Below are positions 45,232-53,665 of a stretch of 64,000 nucleotides of DNA, piece after piece. Positions within the stretch are counted from its first letter, which is position 1, and each line of letters opens with the position of its first letter. The DNA comes from Loktanella sp. IMCC34160 (GTDB taxonomy: Bacteria > Pseudomonadota > Alphaproteobacteria > Rhodobacterales > Rhodobacteraceae). The position numbers and the translations under genes are program-made. The notes below the pieces were generated by a model. The model had not been told where the DNA came from. It was given only the letters and a program-made list of their open reading frames with translations, and ran no database searches. Location: contig NZ_SELP01000001.1 in assembly GCF_004145845.1 (NCBI RefSeq), positions 744,001 through 808,000 of the forward strand. The letters run 5' to 3'.

Positions 45232-46353
45232 TCAGCCCTGTTGCGTCGCCATGACATAGCCGACCGCCCCTGCCACGATCAGCCCGATCAGGACGGCAAA
45301 GGCGATCTTCCATGCCGACCAGGGCCGTTCGCCCTGCACCCGTCCGGTCTGGCCGTTCACGACGAAACGATAGGTTTCGCCCCGGTATTTGTATGCGGCC
45401 ATCCAGACCGGCAGCAGGATATGCTTGAAGGTCACGGCACTGACCGCGGTGTCAATGTTGTGGACCCGTTGATGGTCGCCGCCGATGTCGAATTTCACGT
45501 CCCGCAGGATGATCCGGTCCATGATCGTCCGCGCCTCGGTATAGCCTTCGGCCAGTTCGACCTGATAGCCCTCGGCCCGGAACCCGGCAAGATAGTCCGG
45601 CGCATAGGGTTCCAGCCGCGACAGATCCCAGGGTTCCAGCGCGTCGGTGTAGCGTTTGGGCAGGCTGCGCGAGGCCAGCACCAGCACATCGTCGAAGAAC
45701 CGCGCCACCCGGCCGGATTTCGGCCGCCAGCGGGTCTTGCGCACCCGGACCGTCTGTTTCTTGCCGTCGCGCACGACGGTGCGGGTTTCATAGTAATCGT
45801 CGCCCCGTTCGCCCCGGTAGCTGGACTTCGTATCGGCGTCGAAGGTCCAATAAGGGACATAGATGCCGTTCATCCGGCGTCCCTTGCGGGCGTAATCCTT
45901 GAGCCCGTTCGGCGCAAACCACAGCCGCCCCAGCCAATCGGTCATCGCCTTGCGGGCCTGGGTTTCGTCCAGAACGAAGGGGACCAGCCCCTTGGGTTTG
46001 ATTTGCCGGTGCGTGCCCGTGTCGGTGACGACCGGGGTGGCGCAGAACGGGCATTCGGCGGCGTGGTCCTTTTCGCCCAGATCGGTCTGCGCCCCACAAT
46101 TGGGGCAGGTCACGACACGGGTTACTTCGATCTCGGTCTCGGGCAGGTGGTTTTCGATGGCGGTCCGGAAATCCAGTTCGCGGATCGCCCCGCCGGCCCA
46201 GGGCCCCCGGTCGATCGCCTGCTCGGCGCCGCAATGGTCGCAGATCAGCCGGTCGGCGCCGGGGTCAAACCGCATGTCCGCGCCGCATTGCTCACAGGGA
46301 AAGCGGTGTTCGGTTTCGGGCGCGGTGGTGGCAGAGCCGTCAAAGTCGGACAT
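45232..46353 (-). CDS. zinc-ribbon protein with C-terminal membrane anchor
   Basis: 373 residues. Two zinc ribbons lie near the N-terminus: CEQCGADMRF..CDHCG and CPNCGAQTDL..CPFCATPV. A long middle part follows (LVPFVLDETQARKAMTDWLG, MNGIYVPYWTFDADTKSSYRG), and a single C-terminal helix (WKIAFAVLIGLIVAGAVGYVM). Such proteins are annotated as TFIIB-type zinc-ribbon or primosomal N'-like but are not helicases. Last gene of the TelA/SPFH operon; role unknown. Confidence 0.75.
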   Translation of the reverse strand: MSDFDGSATTAPETEHRFPCEQCGADMRFDPGADRLICDHCGAEQAIDRGPWAGGAIRELDFRTAIENHLPETEIEVTRVVTCPNCGAQTDLGEKDHAAECPFCATPVVTDTGTHRQIKPKGLVPFVLDETQARKAMTDWLGRLWFAPNGLKDYARKGRRMNGIYVPYWTFDADTKSSYRGERGDDYYETRTVVRDGKKQTVRVRKTRWRPKSGRVARFFDDVLVLASRSLPKRYTDALEPWDLSRLEPYAPDYLAGFRAEGYQVELAEGYTEARTIMDRIILRDVKFDIGGDHQRVHNIDTAVSAVTFKHILLPVWMAAYKYRGETYRFVVNGQTGRVQGERPWSAWKIAFAVLIGLIVAGAVGYVMATQQG

Positions 46354-46411
46354 GTCGGGGCGCTTTGGTCTGGATGGGGTGGGGCAGGGCGGGCCTGCCC
46401 CCTTGCAAGGC

Positions 46412-47530
46412 TCAGATACCGGGGGGCGGGGGTGGCGGCATCACCGTGAACAACTGCGCCAGTTCGGCCACGTCGCCTGCGGGCATCCAGCCGTCCTGCC
46501 CCTGCGTCCAGACCATGCTGGCGCGGGTCAGGGCGCCATCGGTGACCATCCGGCCCATCGACGCCTTGGAATAGGGGCCTTTCACCTCGCCCCCTTCGGC
46601 GATGTGCCAGACATGTTCGACGGGGGGCGGGGGCGGCGGGGCCATCGGGGCGGCCTGTGGCGCGGGGGCCCGGCCCCAGGGGCCCGATTGGGTCGCCATC
46701 TGCTGTGCCATGGCCAGGCCCATCCCGGCGCCCATGCCCGCGCCCATCGCGCCCGAGGCATCGCCGCCCTTCATCAGCGCCTCGGCGGTGGCGTATTTCA
46801 GGTGATCGCCCAGATCGCCCGTCAACCCGCGCGAGGTGCGGGTATCCAGCGCCGCCTCGACCGCCGGGGGCAGGCTGATGTTTTCGATATAGAGTTCGGG
46901 GACGGACAGGCCGTATTGCTCCATCACCGGTTCAATGGCCGTGGCGATATGTTTGCCCAGATCGGCGGTATTGGCCGCCATATCCAGAACCGGGATGCCG
47001 GATCCGGCGATCACCCGGCTGAATTCCTGAACGATGATGTTGCGGATCTGGAAGCTGATCTCGTCCATCGTAAACTCGCCGTCGGTGCCGACGATTTCCG
47101 ACATGAAGCGGGCCGGGTCGGAGACTTTGACCGTATAGGTGCCAAAGGCGCGGATGCGGGTCGGGCCGAATTCCGGATCGCGCAGGATGATCGGGTTCTT
47201 GGTGCCCCACTTGAGGTTCGCAAATCGGGTGGTGTTGATGAAGTAGACCTCTGACTTGAAAGGCGACTGGAACCCGTGGTCCCAGTGCTGCAACTTCGTC
47301 AGGATCGGCATGTTGTTTGTTTCCAGCATGTAGAGGCCGGGGGTGAAGACATCGGCCAACTGCCCTTCGTGCACGAAAACGGCGGCCTGCCCTTCGCGCA
47401 CCGTCAACTTGGCCCCGTATTTGATCTCGTGGCCTTCGCGTTCGAACCGCCAGACCATCGTGTCGCGGGTGTCATCGACCCAATGGATCACGTCGATGAA
47501 TTCGCCCTTCAGAAAATCGAGAATGCCCAT
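46412..47530 (-). CDS. SPFH-domain protein with C-terminal GYF-like domain
   Basis: 372 residues. The N-terminal three quarters are an SPFH/band-7-like domain of the 'virion core protein' type (MGILDFLKGEFIDVIHWVDD, LTVREGQAAVFVHEGQLADVF, FGTYTVKVSDPARFMSEIVG). A glycine/alanine/proline-rich stretch (GAMGAGMGAGMGLAMAQQ) leads to a GYF_2-like module (HVWHIAEGGEVKGPYSKASM, GQDGWMPAGDVAEL). No clear membrane helix is present. It probably scaffolds a membrane-associated assembly with TelA and the zinc-ribbon protein. Confidence 0.85.
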   Translation of the reverse strand: MGILDFLKGEFIDVIHWVDDTRDTMVWRFEREGHEIKYGAKLTVREGQAAVFVHEGQLADVFTPGLYMLETNNMPILTKLQHWDHGFQSPFKSEVYFINTTRFANLKWGTKNPIILRDPEFGPTRIRAFGTYTVKVSDPARFMSEIVGTDGEFTMDEISFQIRNIIVQEFSRVIAGSGIPVLDMAANTADLGKHIATAIEPVMEQYGLSVPELYIENISLPPAVEAALDTRTSRGLTGDLGDHLKYATAEALMKGGDASGAMGAGMGAGMGLAMAQQMATQSGPWGRAPAPQAAPMAPPPPPPVEHVWHIAEGGEVKGPYSKASMGRMVTDGALTRASMVWTQGQDGWMPAGDVAELAQLFTVMPPPPPPGI

Positions 47531-47549
47531 GTGGTGGTTCCTTTCTTGG

Positions 47550-48509
47550 TCAGACGGGGCCTGTTTCCAGGTATTCGCGTGCCAGTTGCCGCGCGATTGG
47601 CGCGGCCTCTGCGGCGCTCATTCCCGGGTGCAGCCGGTCGTCATACAGCAGTTTGAGGAGGAGTTCATCGTGGCTGGTCAAAAGCCCGAATTCCTCGTCG
47701 TCGTTGAAGATAGAGGGGCGGGCGCGGGGGCTGTCGTTGGCCAGCCCCATGCCCTGCGCCAGTTCCTCGTGAATACAGGACAGGCGCATCATGTCGGGAT
47801 GTTCCGCCCGGATCAGGACGATTGCCTGCCGATAGGTTGCGGTGCCCGGCACGAAGGTGCCGATCACGATGCAATACTGGTCGCGCGGCAGGGTCAGGAA
47901 GGCGTTGACCGAGGCCTGCGACAGGTTCGGCTCCAGCGCCAGCAGCTCCGGTCCAAAGGCGCGGCGTTCGGCCTCGCTCAGGAACAGGACGTGGAAATTC
48001 GGGTTGGCGGTGGTCTGGGTGATCGGCACGCCGGTCAGCCCCGACAGACGCCGGGCAAAACTGGCCACTGCGTTGCGGTCGGTCACCCGCTGTTCAAACC
48101 CGACACTGTCGCCGAAGCGGATGTTCATCCGGATCGGGCTGTCCCAGCGATGGATGGAATTGATCCGCTGCTGCGACCGAAGAACACCGCCGTTGTCGGT
48201 GTATTCCTCGAACAGGGCGATCCGCACGAAGTTCTGCGCCAGTTGCACATCGGTAAAGGGGGTGTCAGGCCCGCCCCCGTCGGTGCGCAGCAACCCCTGC
48301 GCCAGCAGGTCGGCCTGCACCCGGCGATAATACAGCGCCAGCGCCTCGCTTTGCGCATCCGGCACCGGATCGGGCGGCGGGGCGACCCGCGCTTCGGGCC
48401 GGGCCGAGGTGTCGGGTGGGTTGGGGCCGCCAAAAGGCAGGTCGTCGCAGGCGGCAAGGGACAAGGCCCCTGCCACCAGCGCGAACCGAAAACCCCAGCG
48501 GCCCCGCAT
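47550..48509 (-). CDS. DUF2927 lipoprotein
   Basis: 319 residues from ATG 48509. Signal peptide with lipobox (VAGALSLAAC), so a lipid-anchored envelope protein. The DUF2927 domain holds NFVRIALFEEYTDNGGVLR and the HExxH-like CIHEELAQGMGLANDS, in which His-Glu-Glu followed by Gln-Gly recalls a metallopeptidase helix. Overall a protease-like role is possible but unproven. The start lies just inside the TelA operon, 7 bases after telA. Confidence 0.82.
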   Translation of the reverse strand: MRGRWGFRFALVAGALSLAACDDLPFGGPNPPDTSARPEARVAPPPDPVPDAQSEALALYYRRVQADLLAQGLLRTDGGGPDTPFTDVQLAQNFVRIALFEEYTDNGGVLRSQQRINSIHRWDSPIRMNIRFGDSVGFEQRVTDRNAVASFARRLSGLTGVPITQTTANPNFHVLFLSEAERRAFGPELLALEPNLSQASVNAFLTLPRDQYCIVIGTFVPGTATYRQAIVLIRAEHPDMMRLSCIHEELAQGMGLANDSPRARPSIFNDDEEFGLLTSHDELLLKLLYDDRLHPGMSAAEAAPIARQLAREYLETGPV

Positions 48510-48516
48510 CCGGGAC

Positions 48517-49704
48517 TTATCCCGCGGCCGTGCCGATGGTGTCGCCGACCCCATCGTTGCGGGCCTTGGCGCTGGCCAGCGTGGCCTTCAACTCGGCTTC
48601 CATCTTCTGCAGCTCGATCTCGGCCTCGGCCCGCTTGCGCTTGCCTTCGTCCGCGATTTGCAGGCTTTCGTTGATGGTGGCGATCAGGTTCTCGTTCGCC
48701 TCTTTCACAGCGTTGATGTCGAAGACGCCGCGTTCCATTTCCTCGCGGACGACCTTGTTGGCCTCGCGCAGGTTCTTGGCGTTGGCGGTCAGCAGTTCGT
48801 TGGTCAGATCGTTCGCCTCGCGCACGGCCTTTGCCGCCTCGGCGGACCGCTGGATGGTGACGGCCTGTGCCAGCTGGGTTTCCCACAGGGGCACGGTGTT
48901 CACGAGGGTCGAGTTGATCTTGGTGACCAGCGACTTGTCGTTTTCCTGAACCAGACGGATCGAGGGCAGCGACTGCATCGTGACCTGGCGGGTCAGTTTC
49001 AGGTCGTGCACCCGGCGTTCCAGATCGTCGCGGGCGGCGCGGAGGTCGCGCAGTTCCTGCGCCTTCATCACACCCTGATCTTCGGGCGCGGCGGCGACTT
49101 CGGCCTCTTTCGCCGGGATGATCTTTTCGTCCAGTTCCTTCAGCTTGGCCTCGCCCGCGGCGATGTAGATGGCAAGCTCGTCGTAGAAGGTCAGGGTTTT
49201 GTCATACAGAACGTCAAGCGATTCAATGTCCTTCAAAAGCACATGTTCGTGGCGCAAAAGGTCATCAGTGATCTTGTCGATCTGGCCCTGAACGCTTTCG
49301 AAGCGGGCAACGAATTTGGCCATCGGCGCGGCGCGGCCCAACAGCTTTTCCCACCATGTCCGTTTGCGGCGCACGTCCAGTTCGGACACCGAAAAGCCCC
49401 GGATCGTGGTGACGATGTCGCGCAGGCTGTCGCCGGCCGGGCCGACGTCCTTGTTGCGGACGCCCTGAAGCATCGACTGGCTGATTTCCTGCAATTCGGC
49501 CTGCGCGCGGCTGCCGAAACGGACGATGGAATTGGTGTCGCCCATGTCGATCTCGCCCATGGCGCGGGTGATCTCGGCGCTGGTCGGCGCGTCGGCGGCA
49601 TCCAGCGTGATCAGCTCCCCTCTTGGTTCGGGCAGGACCACGGCGGTGACCTTTTCAACCTCGGCAAGGGTCGCTTCGGCCTTCTGGCGGATGGTGTCGG
49701 ACAT
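48517..49704 (-). CDS. telA: TelA family toxic-anion resistance protein
   Basis: 395 residues, highly helical and charged. TelA motifs: DTNSIVRFGSRAQAELQEIS, RKRTWWEKLLGRAAPMAKFV, RQVTMQSLPSIRLVQENDKS and VPLWETQLAQAVTIQRSAEA. The family was named for tellurite resistance, but the chemical role is not known; it often occurs with XpaC-like proteins, as here. Soluble coiled-coil-rich protein, third in a six-gene operon. Confidence 0.92.
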   Translation of the reverse strand: MSDTIRQKAEATLAEVEKVTAVVLPEPRGELITLDAADAPTSAEITRAMGEIDMGDTNSIVRFGSRAQAELQEISQSMLQGVRNKDVGPAGDSLRDIVTTIRGFSVSELDVRRKRTWWEKLLGRAAPMAKFVARFESVQGQIDKITDDLLRHEHVLLKDIESLDVLYDKTLTFYDELAIYIAAGEAKLKELDEKIIPAKEAEVAAAPEDQGVMKAQELRDLRAARDDLERRVHDLKLTRQVTMQSLPSIRLVQENDKSLVTKINSTLVNTVPLWETQLAQAVTIQRSAEAAKAVREANDLTNELLTANAKNLREANKVVREEMERGVFDINAVKEANENLIATINESLQIADEGKRKRAEAEIELQKMEAELKATLASAKARNDGVGDTIGTAAG

Positions 49705-49722
49705 GTTTTCTGTTCCCTCTCG

Positions 49723-50601
49723 TTACTCGGGCCTGACGCCCTCGCGCTGCAAACGGTCGCGCAGCACCTTGATTTCAATTTCCATATCGCTGCGGTCGTC
49801 CGTCAGCATCTTGCGGGTCTTGGCGTCGAAGCTTGTTTCCAGATCGGTCAGCAGCTGTTCGAAATCGCCGCGCGCGGCCGGGTCTGCGCCGCGCCGGTAG
49901 AGGTCGGCGAATTTTGCGGCGGCGTCGCGCGCGCCCATCAGGTAGACACCGAGGTATTTCCGGGCGCCGGTCAGGTCGCGGGGGTCTTCTTCGACGGTGC
50001 GGATCATCTCGCGGGCGGCGTTCTGGAACTGCACCACGCGCAGGTCCAGCTTGCGGTCCTTCAGGCTGGCAATGTGGTCGGCCATTGTGGAAAGATAGGC
50101 CTCTGCCTCGTCCACGACCCGGGCAACGCGGTCTTGCTGGAAGGTGTCGATCCCTTCCATCCGCTTGTCCGACAAGGGGTCGATCCCGAAGGCCGCCACA
50201 TGCAGCCCGGTGGCCGCGATGCCAAAGGCGACAGCGCCGATCAGACCGGCGTCGCCGGTCATGGCCGCAAGGAAGACACCGATCCCGGTCAGGGCCGAGG
50301 CAAGCATCTTGCGGGGCAGGGCGGGGCGGCGGGCGATCTTGCGGGCGTCATAAGCGGCTTCGGCCCGTAGGCCTTCGTGCAGAAGCCATGCCGCAAGCGC
50401 AAGAATGCCCGCGCCGATCAGGCCCAGCATCAGTCCGGTCGGCCCTTCGTTCAGCGAGGTGAAGGCAAGGATGACAGGCGGCAGGAACAAAAGGTTGGCC
50501 TTGGTTCCGGCCGCATCGACCGTGACCTTGACCGATCCCTTGGGCGCTGTGCCCTTGCCCTCGCCATCGGGGCTGAATTCTCCGCCATAGCGTTTCGCCA
50601 T
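49723..50601 (-). CDS. XpaC-like (5-bromo-4-chloroindolyl phosphate hydrolysis) protein
   Basis: 292 residues from ATG 50601 (MAKRYGGEFSPDG), overlapping the stop of the small upstream gene as TGATG. Two pairs of hydrophobic segments (FLPPVILAFTSL, LIGAGILALAAWLLHEGL, MLASALTGIGVFLAAM, LIGAVAFGIAATGLHVAAFG) are followed by a helical cytoplasmic tail (FQQDRVARVVDEAEAYLSTM). Members are found next to TelA. The hydrolysis name comes from an old phenotype and is not evidence of enzyme activity. Confidence 0.85.
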   Translation of the reverse strand: MAKRYGGEFSPDGEGKGTAPKGSVKVTVDAAGTKANLLFLPPVILAFTSLNEGPTGLMLGLIGAGILALAAWLLHEGLRAEAAYDARKIARRPALPRKMLASALTGIGVFLAAMTGDAGLIGAVAFGIAATGLHVAAFGIDPLSDKRMEGIDTFQQDRVARVVDEAEAYLSTMADHIASLKDRKLDLRVVQFQNAAREMIRTVEEDPRDLTGARKYLGVYLMGARDAAAKFADLYRRGADPAARGDFEQLLTDLETSFDAKTRKMLTDDRSDMEIEIKVLRDRLQREGVRPE

Positions 50602-50822
50602 CAAACCGCCCCCAGCCAGCCCGTGACCACGCCGAACATCAGCGCAAGCAACAGGAGATAGGCGATGGTGCTGAACGTCTTGCCCATGGGCACGTCCACT
50701 CCTCTGCCGGCCCTTGAAACCTCTGCCGCGCTTGTGGCCAGCACGCGCAACAAGATGATGACAGTGATCAGGGCCAGGCCCACAACCGCCACCAGAACAA
50801 AGAAAAGGATGATCCGTCCCAT
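50601..50822 (-). CDS. small two-helix membrane protein heading the TelA operon
   Basis: 73 residues. Two helices (IILFFVLVAVVGLALITVIILL and TIAYLLLLALMFGVVTGWL) with a short basic loop (SRAGRGVDVPMGK). The stop overlaps the XpaC start, so it is translated with it. The family is not recognised. It is the first gene of the unit; the promoter must be in 50823-50994, where I see no clear -35/-10. Confidence 0.7.
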   Translation of the reverse strand: MGRIILFFVLVAVVGLALITVIILLRVLATSAAEVSRAGRGVDVPMGKTFSTIAYLLLLALMFGVVTGWLGAV

Positions 50823-50994
50823 TGGTCGAATGCCCCCGTTTCAGAGGCAGGATAGGCAGCCGCGCCGCAGAAAGCGAGTGTGACCTGACGCCGACAAGAA
50901 AAAGTTGCACGACAGCAGGCGGCCCTCGCGTGGCGTATTTGCCAAGTGCCCCATCCCCCAAAACATGGGCGGGCGCGGCGGCAAGGGCAAGGGG

Positions 50995-51819
50995 TCAATC
51001 GGCGCGGGTTTTCCCCCTTGGGGGCTTGCGGGACCGGGTCGGGCGCGGGCGGGGTTTGTCCGCAGGCTTAAGCTCCGCGTCCAGCCCAAGCTGGTCACGC
51101 AGGACGCGGCGCTTGATCTCTTCCACCTCGCCTTCCTTCAGGTTGCCCAGTTGGAACGGCCCGTAGGATATCCGGATCAGCCGGTTCACTACCGCGCCGA
51201 CGGCTTCCATCGCGCGGCGGATCTCGCGGTTCTTGCCTTCGCGCAGGCTGATGGTCAGCCAGGAATTCGCGCCCTGCTGCCGGTCAAAGGTCACTTCCAT
51301 CGGCTGGTAGCGCAGCCCCTCGACCTCGATCCCCTTGCGCAGCTGGTCCAGTTTTTCCTCAGACGGGGCCCCCTTGCAGCGCACCCGGTAACGGCGCAGC
51401 CAGCCGGTGGCCGGCAGTTCCAGCCGCCGTTTCATCTCGCCGTCGTTGGTCAGCAAGAGCAGCCCTTCGGAATTCAGGTCAAGCCGCCCGACAGACATGA
51501 CCCGCGGCATATCGGCGGGCAGGCCGTCAAAGACCGTGGCCCGGCCCTTTTCATCCCGCGCACTGGTCACAAGGCCGGCGGGCTTGTGATACAGCCACAG
51601 GCGCGGCGGTTCCGGTTCGGACACCGGTTTGCCGTCGACGAGGATTCGGTCCCGCGCGGTTACGTTCAGCGCGGGCGAGGTGATGGTCGTCCCGTTCACC
51701 TTGACCCGTCCGTCTTCGATCATGCGTTCCGCTTCGCGGCGCGAGGCGACGCCCGCGCGCGACAGGACTTTGGCGATCCGGTCGCCGGAGGGAGGGGTGG
51801 TCGGAGGTGTCTGTGTCAT
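50995..51819 (-). CDS. RluB/RsuA-family pseudouridine synthase
   Basis: 274 residues. An S4 RNA-binding domain (KVLSRAGVASRREAERMIED), then the catalytic domain with the active-site aspartate in SVGRLDLNSEGLLLLTNDG and the GKNREIRRAMEAVG segment typical of the RluB/RluE/RsuA branch. A basic disordered tail (KPADKPRPRPTRSRKPPRGK) follows. It likely modifies 23S rRNA; RluB is the best guess. Its start lies 42 bases from the structured repeat. Confidence 0.92.
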   Translation of the reverse strand: MTQTPPTTPPSGDRIAKVLSRAGVASRREAERMIEDGRVKVNGTTITSPALNVTARDRILVDGKPVSEPEPPRLWLYHKPAGLVTSARDEKGRATVFDGLPADMPRVMSVGRLDLNSEGLLLLTNDGEMKRRLELPATGWLRRYRVRCKGAPSEEKLDQLRKGIEVEGLRYQPMEVTFDRQQGANSWLTISLREGKNREIRRAMEAVGAVVNRLIRISYGPFQLGNLKEGEVEEIKRRVLRDQLGLDAELKPADKPRPRPTRSRKPPRGKTRAD

Positions 51820-51861
51820 GACCTTCCGGTTACGCGCAGGCCGCGGTCTTGTCCAGCGGGC

Positions 51862-52047
51862 GGTGGGTTGAAACCCACCTTACGTTCAGGGGCTCTGCCC
51901 CTCTGGCCCTTCGGGCCATTCACCCCGGGATATTTTTGACCCAAAGAAGGGGGCTGGACTCGCGGGTCCACTCTTCTTTGGGTTCTAAATATCCTCTGGG
52001 GGTCCGGGGGGCGAAGCGCCCCCGGGTAAGGTGGGTCTTGACCCACC
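51862..52047. repeat. structured intergenic repeat, copy 3 (long form)
   Basis: Left end hairpin GGTGGGTT-GA-AACCCACC (51862-51879) and right end hairpin GGTGGGTC-TT-GACCCACC (52030-52047) enclose about 150 bases. Inside are AGGGGC-TCT-GCCCCT, TGGCCC-TTC-GGGCCA and a 22-base inverted repeat with three mismatches (51928-51949 / 51973-51994, core ACCCAAAGAAG). Before the right end comes a CCGGGGGGC..GCGCCCCC hairpin. It lies between the divergent rluB-like and tadA genes, so it is not simply a terminator. Confidence 0.85.
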
Positions 52048-52087
52048 GCCCCCTTGCCCGCGCCGGGCGGGCCTGCAAAGAAGGGAC

Positions 52088-52540
52088 ATGACGTTTCGAA
52101 GCCATATGGATGCCGCGCTGGACGAGGCGCGGGCCGCCGCCGGGCGGGGCGAGGTGCCTGTGGGTGCTGTCGTCGTGGGACCGGGCGGGGCGATCGTCGC
52201 TCGTGCCGGGAACCGCACCCGTGAATTGAGCGACCCGACCGCCCATGCCGAGGTTCTGGCGATCCGCGCAGCCTGCGCGGTGCTGGGGCAAGAGCGGCTG
52301 CCGGGGCACGATCTCTACGTCACCCTTGAACCTTGCCCGATGTGCGCCGCCGCGATCTCCTTTGCCCGCATCGGCAGGCTGTATTACGGCGCCGCCGATC
52401 CCAAATCCGGCGGCGTGGCACAGGGCGCCCGCGTCTATGCCCATCCGCAATGCCACCATGTCCCCGAGGTCTATGACGGAATTGGCGCGGGTGAGTCCGA
52501 GGCCCTTTTGAAACGGTTTTTCGAGGATCGCCGCGGCTAG
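52088..52540 (+). CDS. tadA: tRNA-specific adenosine deaminase
   Basis: 150 residues from ATG 52088, after GAAGGGAC. Cytidine-deaminase fold: H53-A-E55 (TAHAEVLAIR) and PCPMC (Cys83, Cys86) bind the catalytic zinc. It makes inosine at the wobble position of tRNA-Arg(ACG). Length and motifs are normal. Confidence 0.94.
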   Translation: MTFRSHMDAALDEARAAAGRGEVPVGAVVVGPGGAIVARAGNRTRELSDPTAHAEVLAIRAACAVLGQERLPGHDLYVTLEPCPMCAAAISFARIGRLYYGAADPKSGGVAQGARVYAHPQCHHVPEVYDGIGAGESEALLKRFFEDRRG

Positions 52541-52566
52541 TCCCACGCTGCCTTTGTGAAACGGAC

Positions 52567-52609
52567 TTGACAGGCGGGGTTTGCGGGATCACTATTTGAA
52601 CAATGTTCA
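52567..52609 (+). promoter_or_regulatory. promoter with TGAACA-A-TGTTCA operator
   Basis: TTGACA (52567-52572, perfect -35), then ACTATT (52591-52596) as a weak -10, followed at once by the palindrome TGAACA-A-TGTTCA (52597-52609). The layout copies the one before liuA, including the TATT just ahead of the palindrome, except that the centre is one base instead of two. The gene start is 52629. Confidence 0.55.
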
Positions 52610-52628
52610 CGTTGATCGGGAGATCCCA

Positions 52629-53258
52629 ATGGCCGTCAGAGAAGAGCTTGTCACCTTTACCCGTGACGCCCTTGTTGCGGGCAAATCGCGTGAGGATATC
52701 TCGGGTGCGATGGAGCGGGCCGGTTGGTCTGGGCCGGAAGTGGCCGAGGCGCTGGCCGCCTTTGCTGACACGGATTTCACACCGCCTGTGCCGCGTCCCC
52801 GTGCCGTGGTGTCGGCGCGGGATTTCTTCATTTACGTCCTGATTTTCGGGATGATGCTGACCTCGGCCATCGCACTTGTTGTCCTCTGCTTCAACCTGAT
52901 CGAGCTGACTGTCGGCGACACCAACTACCCGCGCTATGTGCTCAACAGCATTCGGGACGGGATCGCGGTGTTGATCGTTAGCGTGCCGCTCTTGATCTGG
53001 CTGCACCTGCGCGAGAACAAGCGCCTTGCGGCCTCGCCCGGGCGGCGGCGGTCCGCGATCCGCAAATGGGTCGCCTCCATTTCCCTTCTGATCGCGGCCG
53101 GTGTGTTTCTGGGGGATGTGATCTATGCCCTGCAACAGCTGCTGCGTGGGGATTTGACCCTTGAATTCCTGCTGCGGGTTCTGGTCGTTGCCATCGTGTC
53201 GGGCGGGGTGTTCCAGTTCTATCGTCACGACCTGTCGGAAGACGAGGGGGCGGCATGA
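52629..53258 (+). CDS. DUF5671-like membrane protein
   Basis: 209 residues from ATG 52629, preceded by GGGAG. The soluble N-terminus (VREELVTFTRDALVAGKSRE, then AGWSGPEVAEALAAFAD) resembles a small helical UBA-like module. Four hydrophobic segments follow (FFIYVLIFGMMLTSAIALVV, GIAVLIVSVPLLIWLHL, SISLLIAAGVFLGDVIYAL, VLVVAIVSGGVFQFY). This is the DUF5671 layout, of unknown function. Overlaps the next gene as ATGA. Confidence 0.78.
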   Translation: MAVREELVTFTRDALVAGKSREDISGAMERAGWSGPEVAEALAAFADTDFTPPVPRPRAVVSARDFFIYVLIFGMMLTSAIALVVLCFNLIELTVGDTNYPRYVLNSIRDGIAVLIVSVPLLIWLHLRENKRLAASPGRRRSAIRKWVASISLLIAAGVFLGDVIYALQQLLRGDLTLEFLLRVLVVAIVSGGVFQFYRHDLSEDEGAA

Positions 53259-53662
53259 CCCGCGTCGCGCTTGCCGGTCTTGGGGTGCTTCTGGTCGCGG
53301 CGCTGGGCTATGCCTTCTGGCTGGTTGGCGGGCCGGAGCAGGCGCGGGTCGACACCCGCGACCAGCAACGCCTGCAAAACCTGGAAACCGTGATTGGCCA
53401 TCTGCGCTGCACCGACCCGTCGGTCGTCTTGCCGGACAATCTGCGCGACATTGCGGATACGCGGTATTGCGACCGGTCGATGTGGGGCTTTGACCGGGCG
53501 GTCACTGACGAAGAATTGCCAATGGTCTACACGCGCCTGTCGGATACCGAATTCCGCCTGTGTCAGGAATTCGAGGATATCGACCGACTGTCCAGCCTGC
53601 TTCGCCTGCCTGAAGGGCTGGATCCGGCGACCGGATGCTATACCGGCCGCCTGCGTCCCTGA
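53255..53662 (+). CDS. small membrane-anchored protein, partner of the DUF5671 gene
   Basis: 135 residues. One N-terminal helix (VALAGLGVLLVAALGYAFWLV) then a periplasmic domain with three cysteines (HLRCTDPS, DTRYCDRS, FRLCQEFEDI) and one near the end (TGCYTG), an even number that may form two disulfides. No family known to me. The stop lies 3 bases from the end of the convergent UPF0173 gene. Confidence 0.72.
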   Translation: MTRVALAGLGVLLVAALGYAFWLVGGPEQARVDTRDQQRLQNLETVIGHLRCTDPSVVLPDNLRDIADTRYCDRSMWGFDRAVTDEELPMVYTRLSDTEFRLCQEFEDIDRLSSLLRLPEGLDPATGCYTGRLRP

Positions 53663-53665
53663 CCG

